From NCBI GenBank assembly GCA_024225635.1, contig JAAEMK010000688.1, forward strand, positions 1 to 43,147: DNA of 43,147 bases, read 5' to 3'. Position numbers and translations under genes: made by a program. Origin of the DNA: Desulfobacteraceae bacterium (GTDB lineage Bacteria > Desulfobacterota > Desulfobacteria > Desulfobacterales > Desulfobacteraceae). Of the stretch, positions 23,217 through 31,401 are shown piece by piece. Each line of letters starts with the position of its first letter. Within the stretch, counting starts at the first letter, position 1. Below the pieces are notes generated by a model. The model worked only from the letters and a program-made list of their open reading frames with translations, had not been told where the DNA came from and did not search any database.

Positions 23217-24319
23217 GACACTTCCCGTCCTGCACTGACTGGTCTGTAAAATGAATCCCTCTCAACCGGCACAAAACCTGATGCCCGGATCATGCGCTCC
23301 ATGGCTTTCCGGGTCAGCCCCTTGGCCGATGTGGCCCCGGCCGTGTGGGTGATCCGCTCCTCGATGATGGTGCCGTCAAGGTCGTCGGCCCCGTAGGAAA
23401 GGGCCACCTGGGCAAGCTTTTCACCGATCATCACCCAATAGGCCTTGATATGGTCGAAGTTATCCAGCAAAAGCCTTGCCACGGCGATGTTCTTGAGGTC
23501 ATCCACGGCCGTTGTCGCCGGCAGGTGGTCAAGCTTTGTGTTTGCCGAATGAAATGCCAGGGGGATGTAGGCGGAAAACCCGTGGGTTCTGTCCTGGAGT
23601 TCCCTGAGCTTAAGCAGGTGATCGACCCTTTCTTCCAGGGTCTCCATGTGACCGTAGAGCATGGTGGCGTTGGAGGTGAGCCCGCTCTTGTGGACCGCCT
23701 CCATGATGGTAAGCCACCGCTTGGAATTGATCTTCTTTGGAAAGAGCTCTTTCCAGACCCGGTCGCTCATCACCTCGGCCCCGCCCCCCGGCATCATGTC
23801 AAGGCCGGCATCCTTGAGGGCGCCGATGGTTTCCTCCACGGACAGGCCGGACAGCCCTGACAGATAATCGATCTCCACACAGGTGAAGGCCTTAATACTG
23901 GCATTGGGCCTCACACGCTTCACGGTCTTCAGCAGATTGATGAAATAATCGAAATCAAGGGCCGGGTTGAGCCCGCCCACGATGTGAAGCTCGTTGACCG
24001 GCTCGTCAATACGGTCCCGGAGCCGCTGTTCGATCTCATCCATGGACCAGGTGTAGGCGCCGTTGTCCTCCCGGTCCACGGCATAGGCGCAGAACCTGCA
24101 CCGGTTCTTGCAAATATTGGTGTAGTTCAGGTGCTGGTTGTATACGTAATAGGCTGTATCATTATGGAGCCTTCTCCTGACGGAGTCGGCCAGCATGCCC
24201 ACACCGGTAAGATCATGGGTCTCAAAAAGAAGAAGCCCGTCCTCCCTTGAAAGACGGGTTCCGTTCTGAAGTTTAGAGGCAATGGCCCCAAGCCGTTTAT
24301 CGGCAAATGGTAATTTCAC
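23213..24319 (-). CDS. mqnE: MqnE, aminodeoxyfutalosine synthase (radical SAM)
   Basis: The 368-residue product has HLNYTNICKNRCRFCAYAVDRED with cluster cysteines 70, 74 and 77, ELHIVGGLNPALDFDYFINLL, AGLDMMPGGGAEVMSDRVW and FSAYIPLAFHSANTKL, the MqnE pattern. It adds an adenosyl radical to the MqnA product to give aminodeoxyfutalosine. The start is GTG at 24319 with GAGGAG 7 nt upstream, inside the last codons of the zinc-ribbon gene, 3 nt after whose stop it begins. That ties the mqn genes to the three upstream genes. Confidence 0.95.
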   Translation of the reverse strand: MKLPFADKRLGAIASKLQNGTRLSREDGLLLFETHDLTGVGMLADSVRRRLHNDTAYYVYNQHLNYTNICKNRCRFCAYAVDREDNGAYTWSMDEIEQRLRDRIDEPVNELHIVGGLNPALDFDYFINLLKTVKRVRPNASIKAFTCVEIDYLSGLSGLSVEETIGALKDAGLDMMPGGGAEVMSDRVWKELFPKKINSKRWLTIMEAVHKSGLTSNATMLYGHMETLEERVDHLLKLRELQDRTHGFSAYIPLAFHSANTKLDHLPATTAVDDLKNIAVARLLLDNFDHIKAYWVMIGEKLAQVALSYGADDLDGTIIEERITHTAGATSAKGLTRKAMERMIRASGFVPVERDSFYRPVSAGREVS

Positions 24320-24322
24320 TCA

Positions 24323-25810
24323 CTATCTCCTCTTTACCCTCCTGACTATTTTCTTTTTCCTCTTTGGCCCCTTGGCCTCGGCAGCGATATTCTGGGCCGG
24401 TTCCAGGAGATTCTTCTGGGTGTAGGAGCAGGCGGCCCTGGGACATTTGAGGCCCTTCTCCCCCGTGGGGGTCTCCATCTCCGTCAGAAAGGGATTCTTA
24501 CACAATGGACATTCAAAATGGTAGGGTTTGTCCCAGCTTACGAACCTGCACTCCTTGTTCGAACAGCTGTAATAGGTCTTATCCTTGGGCGTGGTCTCGG
24601 AAACGATGCTTCCCTGGTTGCACAGGGGACAGGGCATGGCAAGCTTTTCTTCAAAGGCGGCAATCCTGGATTCGATATCCTCTTCCGGCGCTTCCTCTTC
24701 CTCTTCCGCTTCCGCTTCCAGGGCGGCTTTTTCCAGGGCGGCCTGCTCCGCCGCTTCCTTTTCAAGGAGCATCCGCTCCTTCTCCGCCGCCAGCTTCGCC
24801 TCCATGGCCTTGAGTTCGGCCTCCTTGGCGGCGATGGAAGCAGCCTCCTGCTCCACAAGTTCCCGGGCCTTTTGCTCCGCTTCTTCCGCAGCAGCTTCGG
24901 CCTCTTTCAGCCGTTGTTCACGAAGCTCCAGCTCTTTGGCACGCTCTTCGGCCTCCCGGACCCGTGCCTCACGCTCGGCTAACTCCCGGGCCCTGGCTTC
25001 ACGTTTTTCCTGCTCGGCGGCTTCAAGGGCGTCACGCTCGGCCTGGAGCTCCGCTTCAGACGGTCCCGCGCCAAAAACATCCTTGACCGTTGTCCGCTTC
25101 GACATGGAGCCGTCGGTGGAGTAGAGGCCAGGCTTGGCAACGGATCGTTTCCGAAGCGTTGCAATCCGTTTTGCCGCATTCTCCTTGAGCTTGCGGGACA
25201 CGGCCCTGCTCTCCAGGGATTGGGGATCAGCGGCGACGGGCCTTGCCTTGGCAAGCTCGGACCCCTTGGCCTCGGCCTTCTCCCGGGTCACGCTAACGCC
25301 CCTGGATTTCAAGGTCTGGGCAAAGCTTGTTTTTGCGAGATCCAGGGATTTTCGACCCGAATTCACCTCATCGTTCATCTGCAAAATAAAGGCGATAAGG
25401 TTCATCCCCGGCATACCGGGAAACATGGTATTGAGAAAGCCTGCCATGGTATAGGCGGAGGCCTCGGCCTGAAGCTCCCCTTTTTCGTTGAGATGGATAT
25501 ACCCCATCTCCATCACCGTGGCCACGGTCTGATCCAGGTTATCGATCCCATTGAGACCGATCTCCTCAAGTTCTTCCTTAAACGATTCCCGGGTATAGCG
25601 CTCCGGCGGAAAATCGGGAAAATTCTTTATTTCCTGCTCCCGTTCAACAGCAATGACAATACAGGACAAGGTTGCAAGATTGTAAGCCCCCAGGGCAGCA
25701 TCGGAATCCATAGCGATAAACGATGTGATTTCCTGTGCAAGGATCTCGTCAAGCTGCTGCCTCACGAATAAGGGGTCATACCCATTTTCAGGGGGGGATT
25801 GGTCACTCAT
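24323..25810 (-). CDS. Unknown protein: N-terminal domain, long charged coiled coil, two C-terminal zinc ribbons
   Basis: The 495-residue product has three parts. Residues 1-150 are a helical domain I do not recognise (EITSFIAMDSDAALGAYNLATLSCIVIA; MFPGMPGMNLIAFILQMNDEVNSGRKS). Residues about 245-385 are an almost pure Glu/Ala/Arg/Lys heptad-like coiled coil. Residues about 390-470 hold two CX2C...CX4C clusters (CPLC...CSNKEC and CPLC...CPRAAC) like the C-terminal zinc ribbons of topoisomerase I, and the tail is strongly basic (KGPKRKKKIVRRVKRR), which suggests DNA or RNA binding. The ATG at 25810 has GGAG 7 nt upstream and overlaps the preceding stop (TAATG). Function unknown; the tight link to the ParA-like gene and to mqnE is notable. 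Confidence 0.85.
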   Translation of the reverse strand: MSDQSPPENGYDPLFVRQQLDEILAQEITSFIAMDSDAALGAYNLATLSCIVIAVEREQEIKNFPDFPPERYTRESFKEELEEIGLNGIDNLDQTVATVMEMGYIHLNEKGELQAEASAYTMAGFLNTMFPGMPGMNLIAFILQMNDEVNSGRKSLDLAKTSFAQTLKSRGVSVTREKAEAKGSELAKARPVAADPQSLESRAVSRKLKENAAKRIATLRKRSVAKPGLYSTDGSMSKRTTVKDVFGAGPSEAELQAERDALEAAEQEKREARARELAEREARVREAEERAKELELREQRLKEAEAAAEEAEQKARELVEQEAASIAAKEAELKAMEAKLAAEKERMLLEKEAAEQAALEKAALEAEAEEEEEAPEEDIESRIAAFEEKLAMPCPLCNQGSIVSETTPKDKTYYSCSNKECRFVSWDKPYHFECPLCKNPFLTEMETPTGEKGLKCPRAACSYTQKNLLEPAQNIAAEAKGPKRKKKIVRRVKRR

Positions 25811-26226
25811 TATTCATCTCCCTGGTTAATGTCGGTAATCATCTCCGCAATGGTCGAAGCCATGCCGGAGATGTTCTCGTTTTCTGTGTTAGAGCCGTTC
25901 GCCTGGAGATCCCGGAGGGTTTCCTCCTCCTCTTCATCCTCTTCAGGCGGGTTATCATCACTGCCCGAGGTGGAAATCTCAAGGCAGGTCCCATCCCGTC
26001 CAAACACCACCGAAAGGGGAACCTTTATATGAAAATCAAACTTATAAGCGATCTGATCGTTAAACACAACAAGATCTCCCTTTTTGTAATCAACATCCTC
26101 TTCAAGGGTGAAATTGTGTTTTTCAAACAGCATGGCCTCAATGGCCTCCCAGTCAAGCTCGGCATTTATGGTATCAATGAACTCTTTCTCACTGGCCAGG
26201 ATCGTTTCCGGATTTGTTATCTTCAT
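25810..26226 (-). CDS. Unknown small acidic protein
   Basis: The 138-residue product is unrecognised. The first 85 residues look folded (ITNPETILASEKEFIDTINAELDWEAIEAML; KGDLVVFNDQIAYKFDFHIKVPLSVVFGRDG). The rest is an acidic, probably disordered segment (PPEEDEEEEETLRDLQ) ending in a short helix (MASTIAEMITDIN). It starts 13 nt after the ParA-like gene and its stop shares bases with the start of the zinc-ribbon gene, so all three are one translational unit. Confidence 0.8.
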   Translation of the reverse strand: MKITNPETILASEKEFIDTINAELDWEAIEAMLFEKHNFTLEEDVDYKKGDLVVFNDQIAYKFDFHIKVPLSVVFGRDGTCLEISTSGSDDNPPEEDEEEEETLRDLQANGSNTENENISGMASTIAEMITDINQGDE

Positions 26227-26239
26227 CTCTACCGCCCCA

Positions 26240-26995
26240 TCAGTTAAAGGATGAAATCACTTCTTTCGCAACATCAAGATAAGCCCTTGCACCGGGACTT
26301 TCAACATCATAAAGCGCAACGGGTTTTCCATCTTCCCCTGCGGCCCTTATGGCATCATCTCCAGGCACAAAACTCTTGTAGACAATGTTCTCCACCCCAT
26401 TCAGGTCATTTCCGGCCAGAAAGCGGTCGATCTCCTCCCTTGAACCGCATCGATTAAAGAGAAGACCCGCAATCTTCAAACGCTCCTGGAAGTTGCTCCT
26501 GACATGGCGCACCATCCTGAGCAGGGAAGTAAAATCCCCAATATCCTCCGGGGAACATTGAAACGGCACCAACAGCCAGTCGGCGGCAGCCAGGGCCGTT
26601 ACGGTTAAAAAACTGTAAGAGGCGGGGGAGTCTATGATCATGTACTCATACTCCGCCCTTAACTCCCTGAGAAAAATCCTTAGGATCCTTTCGTTTCCGG
26701 CATTCAGGGATAGCCGGGATGCTGCGTGAAATAAATTGAAACTTGCCGGCAAAAGATCCATGAACCTCAGCCGGGTCTTAAAAACAGCATCTGACGGCGC
26801 AACCTTTCCAAACAAAACCGAACTCAGGTCACAGGAAAGCGTAGAAGCACCGAATCCTGCAAACAAGGTTGAACAGGCCCGGGGATCACAATCCACAAGC
26901 AATGTCCTCTTTTCCAGAAGAGCAAGGGAGGCAGCCAGGTTGACAGCCGTTACGCTCCTGCCGTTTCCTCCCTTCTGGCCTGCTATTGTAATCAT
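26240..26995 (-). CDS. ParA/MinD-like ATPase with Arg in place of the P-loop lysine
   Basis: The 251-residue product has a ParA-family layout: MITIAGQKGGNGRSVTAVNLAASLAL (deviant Walker A), RTLLVDCDPRACSTLFAGF (A'), and YEYMIIDSPASYSFLTVTALAAADWLLVPFQ (Walker B region). The signature first Lys of KGGxGK(S/T) is kept, but the second, nucleotide-contacting Lys is Arg (KGGNGRS). Family members position plasmids, chromosomes or protein complexes. No ParB gene or parS-like repeats are near. ATG 26995 is chosen because MITIAGQ is the usual ParA start and GGGAG lies 10 nt upstream; the frame is open to 27040. It is first in the run leading to mqnE. Confidence 0.87.
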   Translation of the reverse strand: MITIAGQKGGNGRSVTAVNLAASLALLEKRTLLVDCDPRACSTLFAGFGASTLSCDLSSVLFGKVAPSDAVFKTRLRFMDLLPASFNLFHAASRLSLNAGNERILRIFLRELRAEYEYMIIDSPASYSFLTVTALAAADWLLVPFQCSPEDIGDFTSLLRMVRHVRSNFQERLKIAGLLFNRCGSREEIDRFLAGNDLNGVENIVYKSFVPGDDAIRAAGEDGKPVALYDVESPGARAYLDVAKEVISSFN

Positions 26996-27054
26996 GTTGC
27001 ACATACTCCCATGTTCTACCACAATCATCATTTTTTTCAATCCCGCACCACAAA

Positions 27055-27070
27055 TAAAACATATGTTTTA
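27055..27070. promoter_or_regulatory. 16-bp perfect palindrome in a divergent promoter region
   Basis: TAAAACATATGTTTTA is a perfect palindrome between the ParA-like gene (minus) and the acidic-repeat gene (plus). A pair of CCATGG words follows at about 27079-27096. The position suits an operator acting on both directions; the binding protein is unknown. Confidence 0.4.
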
Positions 27071-27164
27071 CTGATTTACCCATGGCGGCTCCCATGGTTG
27101 AAATAATTGCTGTTTTCATCCATAATACCCTCAACGACAACCATCACCAGGAGATACAGCGGCT

Positions 27165-29219
27165 TTGATAAGTGCGTCCAGAACACTAAACGGGATTGAC
27201 CAGGCAATAGCCAGCCTCAATTACAAGATGAATTCCATAAAACACCGGGTCATCACGGCCATACGCTCCCACTATACGGATGAGGAGTCGTTGACCAAGC
27301 TCACCTATATTGCCACGGATGAGTTGATCCAATCCATCTGGGATACCGGAAGAGACCTCGAAAAGATCAAAAAAAAACGCAGAAACTTTTCAAGCGTAAG
27401 GTCATCCATCAATGGTGACCTGAAAAAGCTCTCCCCCGAAGATGAGAACCCGGAAAACCTGACGATCACAGATAAAAACATCTTCGATATGACAGACGAA
27501 GCCAAAAACAGTCTGCTCAGCTCATTTACGGATGCCATCAGCACTGGAGATCTCGACGTCAACCAGGTCACCAGTATTCTAAAGATGGTTACGGAGTTTC
27601 TGGCCGATGTGGATAAAGACACCGGCGATGACATGGACCCCCTTGATATCATCAAGCATATAAAAACCATTCTCACCAAGGCTGCCGACGGTGACTTCAA
27701 AGCCTTTGAACAGGACGAGGTCGAAGAGGTGGTCGAAGAAATCGAACCGGAAGAGGAAGAGGAGATCGAGGACGATCTCGAAGAAATCGAGCTGGATGAG
27801 GAGGAGGAGATCGAGGACGATCTCGAAGAAATCGAGCTGGATGAGGAGGAGGAGATCGAAGAGATCGAGGACGATCTCGAAGAAATCGAGCTGGATGAGG
27901 AGGAGGAGATCGAAGAGGTCGAGGACGATCTCGAAGAAATCGAGCTGGATGAGGAGGAGGAGATCGAAGAGGTCGAAGACGATCTCGAAGAAATCGAGCT
28001 GGACGAGGAGGAGGAGATCGAAGAAGTCGAGGACGATCTCGAAGAACTTGAGCTGGACGAGGATGAAGAGATCGAAGAGGTCGAAGACGATCTCGAAGAA
28101 ATCGAGCTGGACGAGGATGAAGAGATCGAGGAGGTCGAGGACGATCTCGAAGAACTTGAGCTGGACGAGGATGAAGAGATCGAAGAGGCCGAGGACGATC
28201 TCGAAGAAATCGAGCTGGACGAGGATGAAGAGATCCAGGAGGTCGAGGATGACATGGATACCCTTGAGCTTTCCGAGGATGAAGAGATCGAAGAGGTCGA
28301 CGACGACCTGGATACCCTTGAGGTGGGAGAGGATGAGGAGCTGATAAAAGTCAGCAGACTGACGGAAGAAGAGCTCAAGGCCCTGGAAGAATTTAAAAAA
28401 CAAAAGGAGCTTGCCGAAAGCTTTGATAAGGCCCTGGGTGAAAAGGATAAAAAGTACAACGCCTATGTCAGGATTCCGGAGGGCACCTACACCGTGGGCT
28501 CCACCCGGGATGCCAAGAAAACCCTTGCCCTCCAGCAGTTAAAGATGCCCAAGGCCTTTATCGGCAGATACCCGGTAACCAACTCCCTGTTTGAGGTATT
28601 TGTCGAACAGACAGGCTACGTCACAACGGCAGAAAAAAAAGGAGCGGGCACGGTCTTCCAGGGCCGGTTCAAGAAAGGCAAGGGATCGGCCCTGTGGAAA
28701 AAAAGCGCCGGCTCCACCCTGGTAAAAGGCGCATGCTGGTACCAGCCCCACGGGCCCGGCAGTTCCCTCCACGGCAAACGCAACCATCCCGTGGTCCAGG
28801 TCAGTATCGAAGATGCCCAGGTCTTTTCCTCCTGGATCGGCAGGCGCCTGCCCTCGGAAGCGGAATGGGAGGCGGCGGCCAGGACCGACATGGGGTTCAG
28901 GTTTCCCTGGGGCAACCAGTGGGAAGAGAACGCATGCAACATCGAAAAAAGCGCGGTGGCGGACACCACCCCTGTTGACAACTATGAAAACCATGCCAAT
29001 GAATTCCAGATCGTCGACCTTCTCGGAAATGCCATGGAATGGGTCTCCGACCAGGAGCTGGTGGCTGTCGAGACAAAGGAACCCACGCTCTTCAACATAG
29101 CCAAGGGGGGCGGATGGGTCGCCAGGGAGGATATCACGGTGACCTCCCGGGCCCTGTTCCGGCCCGACTTCACGGCCAACATCATCGGCTTTAGATGCAT
29201 ATCAAAAATGGACTTGTAA
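27165..29219 (+). CDS. Acidic tandem-repeat protein with C-terminal FGE-sulfatase (SUMF1)-like domain
   Basis: The 684-residue product has a helical N-terminal region (1-170), a highly acidic repeat region (about 190-395) of eleven units near 18 residues built on DDLEE(I/L)ELDE(E/D)EEIEEVE, and a C-terminal formylglycine-generating-enzyme-like domain (about 430-684: YVRIPEGTYTVGS, PKAFIGRYPVTNSLFEVFVEQTGYVTTAE, HPVVQVSIEDAQVFSSWIGRRLPSEAEWEAAAR, NAMEWVSD, IIGFRCIS). The paired cysteines of true formylglycine enzymes are not seen, so this is probably a non-enzymatic or differently acting member. No signal peptide is visible. TTG 27165 is the only good early start (AGGAG 11 nt upstream). The calculated charge of the repeat must be strongly negative, as in polyanionic linkers. 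Role unknown. Confidence 0.85.
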   Translation: MISASRTLNGIDQAIASLNYKMNSIKHRVITAIRSHYTDEESLTKLTYIATDELIQSIWDTGRDLEKIKKKRRNFSSVRSSINGDLKKLSPEDENPENLTITDKNIFDMTDEAKNSLLSSFTDAISTGDLDVNQVTSILKMVTEFLADVDKDTGDDMDPLDIIKHIKTILTKAADGDFKAFEQDEVEEVVEEIEPEEEEEIEDDLEEIELDEEEEIEDDLEEIELDEEEEIEEIEDDLEEIELDEEEEIEEVEDDLEEIELDEEEEIEEVEDDLEEIELDEEEEIEEVEDDLEELELDEDEEIEEVEDDLEEIELDEDEEIEEVEDDLEELELDEDEEIEEAEDDLEEIELDEDEEIQEVEDDMDTLELSEDEEIEEVDDDLDTLEVGEDEELIKVSRLTEEELKALEEFKKQKELAESFDKALGEKDKKYNAYVRIPEGTYTVGSTRDAKKTLALQQLKMPKAFIGRYPVTNSLFEVFVEQTGYVTTAEKKGAGTVFQGRFKKGKGSALWKKSAGSTLVKGACWYQPHGPGSSLHGKRNHPVVQVSIEDAQVFSSWIGRRLPSEAEWEAAARTDMGFRFPWGNQWEENACNIEKSAVADTTPVDNYENHANEFQIVDLLGNAMEWVSDQELVAVETKEPTLFNIAKGGGWVAREDITVTSRALFRPDFTANIIGFRCISKMDL
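27768..28343 (+). repeat. Coding tandem repeat, 54-bp units, acidic
   Basis: Eleven in-frame units of about 54 bp (the first 45 bp) occur in the acidic protein, nine of them close to one another and the last two diverged. Units alternate between GAGGAGGAG and GAGGATGAA versions and between ATCGAG and CTTGAG codons, showing expansion by unequal exchange. Confidence 0.9.
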
Positions 29220-29258
29220 CCATTCACCGTCAAAGTACAATCAGGAGAAAAACAACCA

Positions 29259-30371
29259 TTGAGACATACCATTATCAAAGAACGAATCAACCGGCTCAGA
29301 AACAGCTTTACCGAACTTTTTGACACCCTGGTGATCCTGTCGGATGAAAACAGGCACTACCTGAGCGGCTACACCGGTGAGGACGGCAGCTATGACGAAA
29401 CCGCAGGTGTCCTGATCATCACCCAAAACGACCTTATCCTTGCCACGGATTCACGATATGACACCCAGGCAAAAAACGAGACCGACCTCTACACCGTCCA
29501 CTGCTGCAAAAACAGCCTGACCAAGGAGCTGCCCGGCCTTTTGAAAGCCGTGGGCGCAAAGCAGGTGGGCATCGAGGGGGCACGCCTCACCTACCAGCAG
29601 TACCAGAAAATATGTGACGGGATCTCAAACAGCGGCCTTGAGATAGAGTTCACCCCGGCCGACGACACCCTTCGCCCCCTTCGCATTCGCAAGGATCAGG
29701 AAGAGCTTTCCCGGATCAAGGCGGCCCTTGACATTGCCGAACGCGCCTTTCTTGAGTTCAGGACCCATATCCATGTGGGGATGACGGAAAAAGAGGCGGC
29801 ATGGCTCCTGGAACAAACCATGCGGCAGATGGGTGCGGACGCCCTCTCCTTTCCCGTGATCGCGGCATCCGGCCCCAACAGCGCCCTTGCCCATGCCATC
29901 CCGGGAGAGCGGCAGTTCAATGCCGGCGAACCCCTGCTCTTTGACTTTGGAGCAAAGCTTGACGGGTACTGCAGCGACACCACCCGGACCCTGGTCATTG
30001 GAGAGCCGGATGACAGGTTTACGGAGATCTACGACATCCTGTTCCAGGCCCAGCAACTGGCCGTGGATGCCGTGCGCCCCGGGGTCAAGGGAAGCGCCAT
30101 CGACAAAATCGCCCGGGATTACATCGACGCGACCATCTACAACGGAAGGTTCGGCCACAGCCTGGGACACGGAGTGGGACTTGCCATCCATGAAGAACCG
30201 AGATTCTCAAGGTTCGACCACACCCTGCTCGAACCGGGAATGGTCGTAACGGTGGAGCCCGGCATCTACATTCCCGACTGGGGAGGGATACGCCTGGAAA
30301 ACATGATCCAGGTGACGGACCAGGGAGCGGAGGTGCTGAACACCATGGACTACAGTGAGTTTCGGCTATAA
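29259..30371 (+). CDS. M24-family metallopeptidase, Xaa-Pro aminopeptidase/dipeptidase type
   Basis: The 370-residue product has a creatinase-like N-terminal domain and a pita-bread C-terminal domain. The five metal ligands are visible: Asp229 (LLFDFGA), Asp240 (GYCSDTTRT), His304 (GHSLGHGVG), Glu333 (VTVEPGIY) and Glu347 (IRLENM). Enzymes of this group remove N-terminal residues before proline or split Xaa-Pro dipeptides in the cytoplasm. The start is TTG at 29259 with AGGAG 11 nt upstream. It begins 39 nt after the acidic-repeat gene and its stop abuts the xer start. PepP versus PepQ cannot be settled by eye. Confidence 0.9.
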   Translation: MRHTIIKERINRLRNSFTELFDTLVILSDENRHYLSGYTGEDGSYDETAGVLIITQNDLILATDSRYDTQAKNETDLYTVHCCKNSLTKELPGLLKAVGAKQVGIEGARLTYQQYQKICDGISNSGLEIEFTPADDTLRPLRIRKDQEELSRIKAALDIAERAFLEFRTHIHVGMTEKEAAWLLEQTMRQMGADALSFPVIAASGPNSALAHAIPGERQFNAGEPLLFDFGAKLDGYCSDTTRTLVIGEPDDRFTEIYDILFQAQQLAVDAVRPGVKGSAIDKIARDYIDATIYNGRFGHSLGHGVGLAIHEEPRFSRFDHTLLEPGMVVTVEPGIYIPDWGGIRLENMIQVTDQGAEVLNTMDYSEFRL

Positions 30372-31259
30372 ATGGACCCTATCATAGACCAATACCTGGC
30401 CCACCTGGCCCTTGAGCGGGGACTTGCCCCCAACAGCCTGGACTCCTACGCAAGCGACCTTGCGGAGTATGCGGACTTCCTTGAAACCAGCAAGATCCCT
30501 GACATTGGCCGGGTGGATACCGTGGCCATCCTGGGCTGGCTCGTCCACCTGGAAGCCAAGGGGCTATCCCCGCGCTCCCGGGCACGGCACCTCATCGCGG
30601 TCAGGGGATTCTACCGCTTTCTCGTCCAGGAGAAACTGGCTGAAACCAACCCGTTGAAACGGATCGACATCCCCAAGACCGGCAGCAAGCTTCCCCAGTT
30701 CCTCACCTGCGACCAGGTGACAACCCTCATGGAAATGCCGGACCGGACCACCCACAGGGGGCTCAGGAATGCCGCCATGCTCGAAATCCTTTACGGAGCG
30801 GGCCTCAGGGTCTCCGAGCTTGTAAACCTCAAGGTGGAACAGATCAACCTTGAGGCCTGTTTTGTCAGGATCTTCGGCAAGGGGTCCAAGGAGCGAATCG
30901 TCCCCATCGGCTCCCTTGCCAGGGAGCGGACCGAAGAGTGGCTCGAGTGGGGACGGCCCTGGCTGTTAAAGAGCAATCCAAGCGCCTACCTCTTTGTGGC
31001 AAGGGCGGGCAAGCCCATGACCCGCCAGGGGTTCTGGAAACTGTTGAAAAAGTATGCCGCGACAGCCGGCATCCAGGCCACGGTCTCCCCCCACACCCTT
31101 CGCCATTCCTTTGCCACCCACCTTCTGGAGGGGGGCGCGGACCTGAGGTCCGTCCAGACCATGCTCGGTCACTCGGATATCTCCACCACCCAGATATACA
31201 CCCATGTCTCCCGGCAATACCTGGTGGATATGCACAAGCAATATCACCCCAGGGGATAG
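30372..31259 (+). CDS. XerC/XerD-type tyrosine recombinase
   Basis: The 295-residue product has the XerC/D length and an N-terminal SAM-like domain (QYLAHLALERGLAPNSLDSYASDLAEYADFL). The catalytic set is complete: Arg146 (GAGLRVSEL), Lys170 (IFGKGSKER), His241 and Arg244 (HTLRHSFATHL), His267 (LGHSDISTTQIYTHV) and Tyr276. Such enzymes resolve chromosome dimers at dif. The pattern looks more like XerD, but no partner or dif site is in the window. The ATG directly follows the peptidase stop, so the two are one unit. A GC-rich hairpin follows the gene. Confidence 0.92.
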   Translation: MDPIIDQYLAHLALERGLAPNSLDSYASDLAEYADFLETSKIPDIGRVDTVAILGWLVHLEAKGLSPRSRARHLIAVRGFYRFLVQEKLAETNPLKRIDIPKTGSKLPQFLTCDQVTTLMEMPDRTTHRGLRNAAMLEILYGAGLRVSELVNLKVEQINLEACFVRIFGKGSKERIVPIGSLARERTEEWLEWGRPWLLKSNPSAYLFVARAGKPMTRQGFWKLLKKYAATAGIQATVSPHTLRHSFATHLLEGGADLRSVQTMLGHSDISTTQIYTHVSRQYLVDMHKQYHPRG

Positions 31260-31278
31260 CGCAATCCATATATAACCC

Positions 31279-31299
31279 GGGGGGCAACGAACGCCCCCC
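31279..31299 (+). terminator. GC-rich hairpin after the xer gene
   Basis: GGGGGGC (31279-31285) pairs perfectly with GCCCCCC (31293-31299) around a 7-nt loop. No U tract follows, so it could be a weak or factor-dependent terminator, or an attenuator for pfaD about 100 nt downstream. Confidence 0.4.
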
Positions 31300-31401
31300 C
31301 GGGGGCTGAGGGTTTAACCTGATATTGATTCCTGAATCGGTTCTATGGTAGGTTGAGTGACTTTTAATTACCTTAACCTTATAAATAAAGAGAAAACGCA
31401 T

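Noticed and set aside
26240-26995. Plasmid partition ParA marking an integrated plasmid
   Set aside because: No ParB, parS-like repeats or replication gene is near, and the gene is locked into an operon with mqnE.
27768-28343. CRISPR or non-coding satellite
   Set aside because: The repeat keeps the reading frame of a protein with recognisable flanking domains and has no spacers.
27305-28459. Long serine-rich open frame antisense to the acidic repeat
   Set aside because: It is the mirror of GAG/GAT-rich repeat codons; it has no ribosome site and its composition is fully explained by the sense gene.
30372-31259. Phage or island integrase
   Set aside because: Length, N-terminal domain and motifs fit housekeeping XerC/D, it adjoins a peptidase gene with no gap, and no attachment-site duplication or tRNA is present.
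31279-31299. Third ANTAR-type hairpin (loop starting AACGAA) after the xer gene
   Set aside because: The loop is seven nucleotides, no second A1/G4 hairpin or overlapping terminator follows, and no eut gene is downstream.
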